DNA of 64,000 nt from Rhodothermales bacterium. GTDB taxonomy: Bacteria; Bacteroidota; Rhodothermia; Rhodothermales; UBA10348. Positions within the stretch are counted from its first letter, which is position 1. Each line of letters starts with the position of its first letter. Position numbers and translations under genes: made by a program. The DNA lies in assembly GCA_017643395.1 (NCBI GenBank), contig JAEPNP010000007.1:62001-126000 (forward strand), written 5' to 3'. Under the pieces are notes generated by a model. The model saw only the letters and a list, made by a program, of their open reading frames with translations. It was not told the DNA's origin and ran no database searches. Positions 32,994-40,453 of this stretch are shown here, piece after piece.

Positions 32994-34085
32994 GGTCCCG
33001 GGCAACGCTCCGGTGTGCGAGAATTCGGCGCCGGAGCGTTCCCAGCCCATCGAATACCAGTACGCAGTCCCCCAATACATGCCAGGATGTGCGAGCATGG
33101 CCTCGCGCTCGGAGGGACCAATGACATCCCCGCGCATTCCCGCGCCGTCAACCGCAGTCAGGAACCGTACCAGGTCAACTGCCGACGACGTCCAGCCTCC
33201 ATGGGAGTCCATCGCTTCCAGGTAGAAGCCTCCATACTGGCGTTGAACGCGGGCCTCGGTGGGCGGAAACACGGACGACACAAGGGGCGCTCCCTGGTAG
33301 TCGTAGTAGGTCGCCTCGTTCGAGCCGGAAACGCGAGATCTCCCCACCATCATGCTCTTGACCCCGGCCGGAGCGAGCACCGTGCGCCGCACGTGCTCCT
33401 CGTAGGGAGTGCCGGACACCCGCTCCAGGAGGCGGCCCAGCACCGCGTAGCCAAAGTTCGAATAGGCGTAGCTGCTGCCTGGTGGAAAATTCAGTGGTTC
33501 GCCGAGCATGTAGCGAACGACGATATCCGCGGCCGCCGGGGGTTCTTGCTGGAGCGCCCGGGCGGCCTGCACGGGAATGAACATGGGGTCGAAGCCTTTG
33601 TCCCTGTCCCATCCACCGAAGTGGTACAGCAGGTGCCGAATGGTGACCTGCTCCAGGTCCGGGTTGCGCGCATCGCCTGGAGCCGGCTCAAGATCGGGCA
33701 GGAAACCGAAAGCGGAATCGTCCAGCCTGATCGTACCCTCCGCAATCAGCTGCATCACGGCAACTGCCGTAATTGGCTTTGACAGGCTGGCGATGCGAAA
33801 TCGAGTATCAGGCTCTACCCAGCGACCGGAAGGGATGTCGGCCAATCCGTAGCCACGTGCCAGCACCAGCCGCTCGTCCACGGTGACGGCCACGCCGGCG
33901 CCGGGAATGTCCCATTCCTTGAGCAGTCCAGGAATCAGGTTGTCGAATGCCGGCAGTCCATCGCCCGTCGAACGCGCCGGCTCCGGCTCCTCCCCGACAC
34001 CCTGTGGGTCATCCAGACCCGGATCGGGGCCCGTAGAACTGCAGGCGACGAGCAGAAGAGCCAGTAGGAGGAGGAAGCCGCGCAT
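32829..34085 (-). CDS. Beta-lactamase-fold serine hydrolase lipoprotein
   Basis: This 418-residue lipoprotein (MRGFLLLLALLLVAC, lipidated Cys15) has a class C beta-lactamase/D-alanyl-D-alanine carboxypeptidase-like domain. It shows SLSK (Ser100-x-x-Lys103), 'YAYSNFGYAVLGRLLE' (YSN) and 'FSHTGALPGTSS' (HxG). ATG 34085 begins the signal; an upstream in-frame ATG at 34163 adds non-signal sequence. It is likely a periplasmic or surface peptidase/esterase. Its 3' end is overlapped by the EamA gene's odd extension on the other strand. Confidence 0.88.
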   Translation of the reverse strand: MRGFLLLLALLLVACSSTGPDPGLDDPQGVGEEPEPARSTGDGLPAFDNLIPGLLKEWDIPGAGVAVTVDERLVLARGYGLADIPSGRWVEPDTRFRIASLSKPITAVAVMQLIAEGTIRLDDSAFGFLPDLEPAPGDARNPDLEQVTIRHLLYHFGGWDRDKGFDPMFIPVQAARALQQEPPAAADIVVRYMLGEPLNFPPGSSYAYSNFGYAVLGRLLERVSGTPYEEHVRRTVLAPAGVKSMMVGRSRVSGSNEATYYDYQGAPLVSSVFPPTEARVQRQYGGFYLEAMDSHGGWTSSAVDLVRFLTAVDGAGMRGDVIGPSEREAMLAHPGMYWGTAYWYSMGWERSGAEFSHTGALPGTSSYMGCRFSVCIAAVLNSWPQDRSGYFSDLKGTLWQAAASTDAWPQGDLFERYE

Positions 34086-34173
34086 TCCTGTAAGAAAGCA
34101 CTGTGGCCCCTTCCACACCCCTGACTGTGAGTGTGCGGTCTCCGCCGATGCATCACCGGTCACATCGCAGCGC

Positions 34174-35124
34174 CTATCGGGTCAAATCCCGGATGACAGA
34201 CTGCAACGCGCTCCGCAGGTCTTCCTTCAGCCAGTCGCCCCCGTGCCTACGATCTCGCAGAAGCCGGTCCAGGGACACGTCTTCGTAGTCCTGATCCCTG
34301 AGATCCCGCACCAGTCGACGGTCCACGCCGAGGATCTTCATGGCGACCAGCCTGTCTGCGGTGAAGTCGTCGAGGCCGAGCGCACTCATCTCGTCCAAAT
34401 AATCCTGATCCACACGGTAGATCCGGAGTCGGATGGCCTGTTCCGGTGTCAGGCCGCGCAGTCCGAGCTCCCTCATTTCAGCGATGAACTCCGCGTCGAC
34501 ACGGTGAATGCGGAACGCGATGAGGTCTCCGGCTCCGATGTCCGGAAAGCCCATGTCATGAACTTCATCAACGTAGTCCGGGGAGACGCCATGGATGCGA
34601 AACGCGGTGTACTGGTCAGGATCGGATGGCCTGACGCCGCGCTCCTGCATCTCGGCAATGAAGTCCGGAGTGACGCGGTGGATGCGGAATCCGACGAGGT
34701 CATCGCCCGAGAGGTGGCCGAGTTTCAGACGCTGCATCCCGCGCACGTAGTCGGGAGTCACGCGATGGATCCGGTACGCTACCAGGTCGTCGGGGTCGAG
34801 TGACGTCAGTCCCGCGGCGGCCATCTCTTCCACCATGCCCGAAGAGACGCCGTGGATGCGGAAGGCAACCAGTTCATCAGCCGAGACATCCTTCAGGCCG
34901 GCTTCGGCCATTGACTCGACGAAGCCGGGGGTAACGCCGTGGATGCGAAACGCAATCAGTTGATCCGGCGATAGTCCGCGCAGCCCGGCCTCGTGCATGG
35001 ATTCGACAAAGCCAGGGGTCACTCCGTGCACGCGGAAGGCTCGTCGTTGATCGGAAGTCAGCGTGCCCTGGGCCGCGACGGGCCAGGCAATGAGCGCACA
35101 CAGGAGCAGGGTGGTAAGGCGCAT
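34174..35124 (-). CDS. Secreted protein of nine 29-residue repeats
   Basis: This 316-residue protein has a signal peptide (MRLTTLLLCALIAWPVAAQ). Residues 29-289 are exactly nine 29-residue units of the type AFRIHGVTPGFVESMAEAGL plus a nine-residue tail such as KDVSADELV, each predicted as two helices. The first repeats are nearly identical, the last two most diverged. Units like 'IHGVTPEYV...L..L..DDLV' occur at the C-terminus of some Bacteroidota M56/BlaR1-type proteins; here they stand alone. There is a charged 27-residue C-terminus. Function is unknown, a helical-solenoid binding scaffold is likely. Confidence 0.8.
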   Translation of the reverse strand: MRLTTLLLCALIAWPVAAQGTLTSDQRRAFRVHGVTPGFVESMHEAGLRGLSPDQLIAFRIHGVTPGFVESMAEAGLKDVSADELVAFRIHGVSSGMVEEMAAAGLTSLDPDDLVAYRIHRVTPDYVRGMQRLKLGHLSGDDLVGFRIHRVTPDFIAEMQERGVRPSDPDQYTAFRIHGVSPDYVDEVHDMGFPDIGAGDLIAFRIHRVDAEFIAEMRELGLRGLTPEQAIRLRIYRVDQDYLDEMSALGLDDFTADRLVAMKILGVDRRLVRDLRDQDYEDVSLDRLLRDRRHGGDWLKEDLRSALQSVIRDLTR

Positions 35125-35172
35125 GGCTGGAAGCAGGTTGGATATGCTAATTTGTTAGCACTACGGGAGGAA

Positions 35173-35198
35173 TGCAAGGGGGTTGCAAGCCCCCTGCA
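35173..35198. other. Hairpin upstream of the second choice-of-anchor B gene
   Basis: TGCAAGGGGG and CCCCCTGCA flank a short TTGCAAG loop, a strong stem with one bulged A. It lies about 50 bp from the start of the repeat-protein gene (35124) and 160 bp upstream of 35360, in the 235-bp gap between two divergent genes. It could affect either transcript; there is no T-run. Nothing else stands out in 35125-35359. Confidence 0.5.
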
Positions 35199-35359
35199 AC
35201 CGCGCTTTCCGGAGCCTGTGAGGCCCCGATTCGGCCTCTCCGATTCGCGGGGTTTCAACAGAATTCTGCGCAACAATCGCCAATTGCTGGCCGTCTATCC
35301 GGCAGTTGTCCCGACCGCACCTCTCCCCACGGGACGGTTTCCTGAAACCAATTCTTTGA

Positions 35360-37717
35360 ATGATGCAGATGCAGAACCTGACGAGGTCCCTCCTGATGGG
35401 TCTCTTGCTCGTCCTGGCCGGCACCGCGAACGCCCAGTCGTTCGGTGGAGCAGTGGCTCTGACGGGAGACCAACTCCTCATCAGTCGCTCTTCTTCCGGC
35501 TCCGACATGGGTACCGTGTTCGTATTCGAGCGCGGGGCCGACGGAATGTGGACCGAGGGCGAGAGCTTCTCGGCCCCTGATGGCGCAGAGAGTGACAATT
35601 TTGGCCGCACGCTTGCCGCCACTGATGACCTTCTGGTAGTCGGTGCAACCGGCGCAAACGGTACCGTGGGCGCGGGATACATTTTTGAACGTAACGCCGA
35701 CGGTGCCTGGGAACTGGGCTGGTCAGGCGTGCCTGAAGGTGTGGACGACGGGGACTATTTCGGTCGCTCGGCTGCTATCGACGGGGACTGGGTCTACATC
35801 GGATCTGCCGGACACCGTGCGAACTCCGGGGCAGTGTTTGCCTTCCGCAAGGGAGATGACGGCGCCTGGATGTCGCATTCGCGCATTGAGCAGCCGACGT
35901 TTCGCCCCAACGCCTACTTCAGCCTTGCCATGGCCGCGAGCAACGGCAATGTCGTTGTTTCCGCGCCCTTTGTAAGCGGAGGCCAGATTCATGCCTATCG
36001 CTACAACGAGGAGACCGATGCGTTCGACTACACGGGGCTTCTTTCGGGCGATGAGGGCCTGCAGTCCCAGGCGCTGGCCGTGCATGGCAATTGGGCCTTT
36101 GCGGGCGTGCCCGGCGCCAATGACGGCATCGGCGGCGTGCAGAGCTTCTGGTTTGACGCCTTCGCCGGCTCCTGGATCACGCGGGACATGCTGATGCCGT
36201 ACGACGGTGTCGGCGGTGCGTTGGGTACGGCACTGGCCGTGGACGGCAACCAGTTGTGGGCTGGTGCTCCCGGCGCCGATGAAGGCAAAGGTGCCATCTA
36301 CCGGTTCGAAATCGGTGTCGGCGCAATCACGGGTGCATTCCGCACCAGCCTGAACGACGCCTACGCGGCGAGTGGCGGTGGCGCCACGCTGGCGGTCTCC
36401 GGCGACGTGGCGGTGGCGGGCGCGCCTTCTGGCGGCCCCAGCGGACTGGTCTACGTGCTTGAGAACGACGGTATGTGGCGGGACGTGCAGATCCTGGGCA
36501 GCCAGTCCGGTATGCGCGCCATCACGGGCGGAGAAGTGCAGTGCGAGGACAACGTGGCAGAGGGGTATGACTGCGACAACATCGACCTGCTGTCCTTCCT
36601 GCCGGTGCACGAAGTCGGCGGTGGTGCAGGCTCCGGTTCTGGCGTCAAGGTCAACGACATCTGGGGTTGGACCGACGAGGAGACCGGACGCGAGTACGTG
36701 CTGCTCGGACGGATCGACGGCACCTCCTTCATCGACATCACCGATGCCTACAACCCGGTTTACCTGGGCAACCTGCCCATGACTGAGGGATCGACCGCCA
36801 ATACCTGGCGTGACGTCAAAGTCTACATGGACCACGCCTACATCGTCGCAGACGGTGCCGGAGAGCACGGTGTGCAGGTGTTTGACCTCACCCAGCTTCG
36901 TGACGTCGATCCCGCCGAGGCACCGCTCGAGTTTGAAGAGACGGCCCGGTACGATGGCATCGCGAGCGCGCACAACATCGTCATCAATGAAGAGACGGGG
37001 TACGCGTTCACGGTCGGCAACCAGATGGGTGGCCAGACCTGCGGTGGCGGCTACCACATCATCAACATCCAGGAGCCGGCGAATCCGCAGTTTGCAGGTT
37101 GCTGGGGCCACGAGGGTACCGGCAACGCCGGTACGGGCTACTCGCACGATGCCCAGTGTGTGGTCTACCGCGGTCCTGACACCGACTACACCGGTCGCGA
37201 GATCTGCATCGGCGGCAATGAGAACTCCATTTCGATCGCTGACCTGACGGACAAGTCGAATCCGGTCGGCATCTCTTCCGCCAGCTACCCGAACGTGGCC
37301 TATACCCACCAAGGCTGGCTGAGTGAAGACCATCGATTCCTGTATGTGAACGACGAGCTGGATGAGATTCAGGGCGTCGAAGGCACCCGCACGCTGGTAT
37401 GGGATGTGTCCGATCTGGACGAGCCCGTACTGGTCAAGGAGCACATGGGTAACAGCGCTTCCAGTGACCACAACCTGTACGTGCAGGACAACTTCATGTA
37501 CCAGTCCAACTACGCGAGCGGGCTGCGCATTCTGGACATCTCGGATCCGGCCAATCCTCGCGAAGTCGGCTTCTTCGACACGACGCCGGGCCTGTCCAAC
37601 GGACCCGGGTTCAGTGGATCGTGGTCCAACTACCCGTACTTCCCGTCGGGCACGATTGCCGTCAGTTCGGTGGGCGAGGGGCTCTTCCTCCTGAAGAAGC
37701 GCCAGATCGACACGTGA
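35360..37717 (+). CDS. Choice-of-anchor B family secreted protein (paralogue)
   Basis: This 785-residue protein has a signal peptide (MQNLTRSLLMGLLLVLAGTA). It has the same two-part design as 3136-5529: FG-GAP-like blades ('DNFGRTLAATDDLLVVGATG', 'GALGTALAVDGNQLWAGAPG') then the anchor-B region ('DIWGWTDEETGREYVLLGRIDGTSFIDITDAYNP', 'AYIVADGAGEHGVQVFDL', 'ASAHNIVINEETGYAFTVGN'). The tandem ATGs at 35360 and 35363 and the ATG at 35369 are alternative starts. A strong terminator follows. Codon use is noticeably regular, which may mean high expression. Function is unknown. Confidence 0.84.
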   Translation: MMQMQNLTRSLLMGLLLVLAGTANAQSFGGAVALTGDQLLISRSSSGSDMGTVFVFERGADGMWTEGESFSAPDGAESDNFGRTLAATDDLLVVGATGANGTVGAGYIFERNADGAWELGWSGVPEGVDDGDYFGRSAAIDGDWVYIGSAGHRANSGAVFAFRKGDDGAWMSHSRIEQPTFRPNAYFSLAMAASNGNVVVSAPFVSGGQIHAYRYNEETDAFDYTGLLSGDEGLQSQALAVHGNWAFAGVPGANDGIGGVQSFWFDAFAGSWITRDMLMPYDGVGGALGTALAVDGNQLWAGAPGADEGKGAIYRFEIGVGAITGAFRTSLNDAYAASGGGATLAVSGDVAVAGAPSGGPSGLVYVLENDGMWRDVQILGSQSGMRAITGGEVQCEDNVAEGYDCDNIDLLSFLPVHEVGGGAGSGSGVKVNDIWGWTDEETGREYVLLGRIDGTSFIDITDAYNPVYLGNLPMTEGSTANTWRDVKVYMDHAYIVADGAGEHGVQVFDLTQLRDVDPAEAPLEFEETARYDGIASAHNIVINEETGYAFTVGNQMGGQTCGGGYHIINIQEPANPQFAGCWGHEGTGNAGTGYSHDAQCVVYRGPDTDYTGREICIGGNENSISIADLTDKSNPVGISSASYPNVAYTHQGWLSEDHRFLYVNDELDEIQGVEGTRTLVWDVSDLDEPVLVKEHMGNSASSDHNLYVQDNFMYQSNYASGLRILDISDPANPREVGFFDTTPGLSNGPGFSGSWSNYPYFPSGTIAVSSVGEGLFLLKKRQIDT

Positions 37718-37742
37718 CCTGATTCGCTCTCGCGGCGAGTTG

Positions 37743-37780
37743 AAAAGGGCCTCCGGGATGCTTTCCCGGAGGCCCTTTTT
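37743..37780 (+). terminator. Rho-independent terminator
   Basis: A 16-bp perfect stem, AAAAGGGCCTCCGGGA and its complement, closes around a short loop and ends in TTTTT. It lies 26 bp after the stop of the choice-of-anchor B gene and 4 bp before the stop of the convergent M20 peptidase gene. The A-run on the 5' side lets it act in both directions. It is the clearest intrinsic terminator in the window. Confidence 0.92.
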
Positions 37781-37783
37781 GCG

Positions 37784-39235
37784 TCAGTCCAGATCGGTCA
37801 GCAGTGCGTGATAGAACGCAACGGCCGGGGCCAATTGGGCCTCGGGGAGCCGTTCGTCGACCCCGTGCAGCAGAATCCCGTCTCTTGACGGGAAGACTTC
37901 GAATGGGATGAACCGGTAGATCCGGTCTGTCAGCGCAGCAAAATGCTTCGCGTCCGTGCCGCCGGTCGTCATGTATGGCGCGAGCACGACCGAGTCGCCG
38001 AATGCCGCGGAGACAGAGCGCACGATGTCGTCATAGCCGGGGCCTGAGGTTGGTGCCACGCCCACGGCCGGGCGTCCCGTCGCAGACGCTACAGTCACGT
38101 TCGGGTGCTGTCGCAGCGTGTGCTCCAAATGCGTCACGACGTCGTAGTCCGAGTCGCCCGGCATCAGCCGAAAGTTGATCACGGCGCGAGCCCGATCCGG
38201 GAGCACATTCGGCTTGGTGCCGGCATCCAGCATGGTAAACGCCATCGTCGTTCTAATCACGGCGTTGGTCGATGCCGAGCCTGCCAGCACGGCGCGAATC
38301 AGCGGGCCAAACAACCATTTGTTGGCAAAGAGCACTCGGTAGTGCAGCGGCATGTGGGGGGCAACGGCCTCGAAGAGAGCCCACGTCGCACCGTCCAGCC
38401 GGGCCGGCATCGGTTGTTCGGCGATGTCGTCCAGCGCGGCAGCAAGGTTGCTGATCGCCATCGAGCGCGGAGGAATGGAACTGTGCCCCCCGTCCCCGGA
38501 GGCTTCGAGAGTGATGTTCGCGTAGCCCTTTTCTGCAACTCCGACGACGGCCACAGGCCTGGTGACCCCTGGCACTGCGCCGTGCGTCACAAAGCCTCCC
38601 TCGTCGAGCACCCAAGCCGGCGCCACGCCCCGAGCGGCCAGGAGGGCGGTGATCGCAGCCATTCCGTGCTCGCCGCCGATCTCCTCGTCGTGCCCGAATG
38701 CCAGGTGCACGGTCCTGGCAGGAGTGAATCCCGACTGCACAAGGGACTCGACGGTTTCCAGGATCGCAACGAGCGATCCCTTGTCATCCAGTGTACCCCG
38801 GCCCCAGATCGTGTGCCCGTCCCTGTATCCCGAAAATCCGGGATGTGTCCAATCGTCCAGGGAATCCACGGGCACCACATCCAGGTGGGCCATGAGCACG
38901 ACAGGTGGGAGAGTGGTGTCCTGGCCGGCCCACGTGTAGAGCAAACTCAGATCAGCTACTGTCGCACGATGCAGCGTGCGGTGCACCCCCGGCCACGCCC
39001 CCTCCAGGTAGGCATGCAACAAACGGAACGCGGCGGTATCCGCGGGCGCATCCTCCAGCGATACCGTCGGGATGCGAATCAGGCTGCTCAGGTGCTGCGC
39101 AGCAAGGGGGGCGTCGGGTGGTGGATCCGTTGCAGGGGCCTCAGGAACGTGCGGACGGAGAAGCAGGCCCCTGACCACGGCAACCAGCAGGACCAGCAGG
39201 AGAATGACGCCCAGCCCTTGTAATGCGCGTTTCAT
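37784..39235 (-). CDS. M20 family metallopeptidase, membrane-anchored (PM20D1-like)
   Basis: This 483-residue protein has an N-terminal membrane helix (LGVILLLVLLVAVVRGLLL) and an M20 peptidase fold. Metal-binding features visible are 'VVLMAHLDVVPVD', 'IWGRGTLDDKGSL' (bridging Asp), 'LAFGHDEEIGGEHG' (catalytic Glu pair), 'GFVTHGAVPG' and 'YMTTGGTDAKHF'. The length and the 'RGTLDDKGSLVAILE' phrase match the carboxypeptidase S/PM20D1 branch, which cleaves or forms N-acyl amino acids or dipeptides. It is transcribed towards the terminator at 37743-37780. Confidence 0.92.
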   Translation of the reverse strand: MKRALQGLGVILLLVLLVAVVRGLLLRPHVPEAPATDPPPDAPLAAQHLSSLIRIPTVSLEDAPADTAAFRLLHAYLEGAWPGVHRTLHRATVADLSLLYTWAGQDTTLPPVVLMAHLDVVPVDSLDDWTHPGFSGYRDGHTIWGRGTLDDKGSLVAILETVESLVQSGFTPARTVHLAFGHDEEIGGEHGMAAITALLAARGVAPAWVLDEGGFVTHGAVPGVTRPVAVVGVAEKGYANITLEASGDGGHSSIPPRSMAISNLAAALDDIAEQPMPARLDGATWALFEAVAPHMPLHYRVLFANKWLFGPLIRAVLAGSASTNAVIRTTMAFTMLDAGTKPNVLPDRARAVINFRLMPGDSDYDVVTHLEHTLRQHPNVTVASATGRPAVGVAPTSGPGYDDIVRSVSAAFGDSVVLAPYMTTGGTDAKHFAALTDRIYRFIPFEVFPSRDGILLHGVDERLPEAQLAPAVAFYHALLTDLD

Positions 39236-39275
39236 GCCTTCGGGGGATTGGGACTTAAGATCGTACCCCCACGTG

Positions 39276-39308
39276 GCCGATACCCCGTGAAAGCAATCCC
39301 GTATCGGC
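39276..39308 (+). promoter_or_regulatory. Inverted repeat immediately before the short ORF at 39310
   Basis: GCCGATAC (39276-39283) and GTATCGGC (39301-39308) pair perfectly over a 17-base loop, ending one base before the ATG at 39310. It also lies 41 bp upstream of the divergent M20 peptidase start. In RNA it would occlude the start region of the short ORF; in DNA it could be an operator. Confidence 0.55.
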
Positions 39309-39309
39309 T

Positions 39310-39432
39310 ATGAAACGCCAGGCCCTCACGCTGAACATTCTGCCCCTTCGTCCTCGCTGGACCCGCCTGATCGATCTGGTCAAGCCGGCCCATCAGCCCA
39401 AGTGGTGTGACGAATTGGCATGGTTCTGCTAG
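39310..39432 (+). CDS. Candidate 40-residue small protein
   Basis: This short ORF starts with ATG and encodes a basic N-terminal part (MKRQALTLNILPLRPRWTRL) and a C-terminus rich in Trp and Cys (KPAHQPKWCDELAWFC). Third codon positions are mostly G or C, as in real genes here. It fills the gap between the M20 peptidase start (39235) and the convergent PIG-L stop (39434), which otherwise has no reason to be free of stops. No Shine-Dalgarno sequence is visible, but a perfect inverted repeat ends at 39308. No family was recognised; a secreted or modified peptide, a leader, or chance are all possible. Confidence 0.4.
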   Translation: MKRQALTLNILPLRPRWTRLIDLVKPAHQPKWCDELAWFC

Positions 39433-39433
39433 G

Positions 39434-40318
39434 CTAGTGGGTGGTCTGGCCCGCGGTCTGCAGGTCGAACCCCGTTAGCATCGCCGCTCCGCGAGCCCGC
39501 TGCTCCGGCGAGTTTGCGGCATACATCCAGAATCGTTCGTACCGGCCGGCGTTGAGGTAGGTCTGCATGGTCCCCTGGGACTTGTGCTCAGTGATCAGCC
39601 AGTTCACGACGATCTGGTAGTTGAGCCTGCCGTCCAGACCAAGTTTCTGCTCGCGGTCCAACGTGAAGGGCCCATCGTCCGAGAGCACCGTCTCGGGATA
39701 GCCTTCAAGGCCCCGGAATTCGATGTCGTCGCTATCCGAGCCTATGAGAGAGCCCACGAGCACGGGGCGCTCGTGCTCCGGCAGCGCCGAGGCGGCCCGG
39801 ACGGCGAGGATTGAAGCGCCCTTGTGGTGGGCGTGGGTAGTCGGAATCGGGAGAAACGTGAGCACCATGTCATAGCCGCCGTCTGCCATGATTTCGGTGA
39901 GGCGCGTCGTCACCCAGTCACCGTCCCAGAGCTCCGTAAAGACGGAATCGACGTCCAGGATGCGGCCAGCGTCCGGTTGGTCGAGGAAGAAGTAGTTGCG
40001 GATCCCCACCACGTCGCCACCCGCCATCAATTCCTGCTTGCGGATCTTGGGCAGCACAGTCCTGGCCACATCCGGGTCGGTCAGGTTGAGCCCGTAAATG
40101 GGCTCGGCAAGTGTAGAAAAGCGGTATCCGCCAGCGCCGTCGGTGACGAGTGCCAGATCAACGGTCGCTCCGTGCTCTCGCACAGCCTTCCACATGGTCG
40201 CCGCAAACATGGCCTCGTCGTCGGGGTGGGCCGTCACTACAAGGATTGATGGAGCATCCTCGAGTGTGGCGCCGGGGGAGGCCAGAAGGGTGAGGGCTAG
40301 CGAGAGAAGGGTTAGCAT
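39434..40318 (-). CDS. PIG-L family deacetylase, secreted
   Basis: This 294-residue protein has a signal sequence (MLTLLSLALTLLASPGATL). A PIG-L/LmbE fold follows, with 'ILVVTAHPDDEAMFAATMW' (catalytic Asp and zinc ligands), 'VDLALVTDGAGGYRF' and 'LPIPTTHAHHKGASILAVRAA' (third zinc ligand His). Family members remove acetyl groups from N-acetylglucosamine-type substrates. ATG 40318 begins the signal; the frame is open to 40429 without similarity. It is divergent from the hybrid two-component gene. Confidence 0.9.
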   Translation of the reverse strand: MLTLLSLALTLLASPGATLEDAPSILVVTAHPDDEAMFAATMWKAVREHGATVDLALVTDGAGGYRFSTLAEPIYGLNLTDPDVARTVLPKIRKQELMAGGDVVGIRNYFFLDQPDAGRILDVDSVFTELWDGDWVTTRLTEIMADGGYDMVLTFLPIPTTHAHHKGASILAVRAASALPEHERPVLVGSLIGSDSDDIEFRGLEGYPETVLSDDGPFTLDREQKLGLDGRLNYQIVVNWLITEHKSQGTMQTYLNAGRYERFWMYAANSPEQRARGAAMLTGFDLQTAGQTTH

Positions 40319-40326
40319 CGGGCTGA

Positions 40327-40356
40327 ATGCAGGTGGCCGCTGTGCTATGATACGTG
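40327..40356. promoter_or_regulatory. 30-bp motif shared with 51538-51567 (copy 1)
   Basis: ATGCAGGTGGCCGCTG is followed after four bases by ATGATACGTG. The copy at 51538-51567 matches it at 27 of 30 positions. It lies 9 bp from the PIG-L start and about 98 bp from the hybrid regulator start. A -10-like TATGAT is present at 40346-40351, but no convincing -35 box is spaced properly. Confidence 0.6.
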
Positions 40357-40453
40357 AGCGAAGCGTGGGGCGTATCGCATCGCATCCGGCCCCGCTCCGC
40401 ACACGAGCCGTATCCTTCGGCATCAGCATAGTGCAAGAACCCTGATCCGACTG

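Noticed and set aside
35723-37471. Long minus-strand ORF (582 codons)
   Set aside because: Antisense to the choice-of-anchor B gene and made of His/Arg/Val-rich sequence typical of shadow frames.
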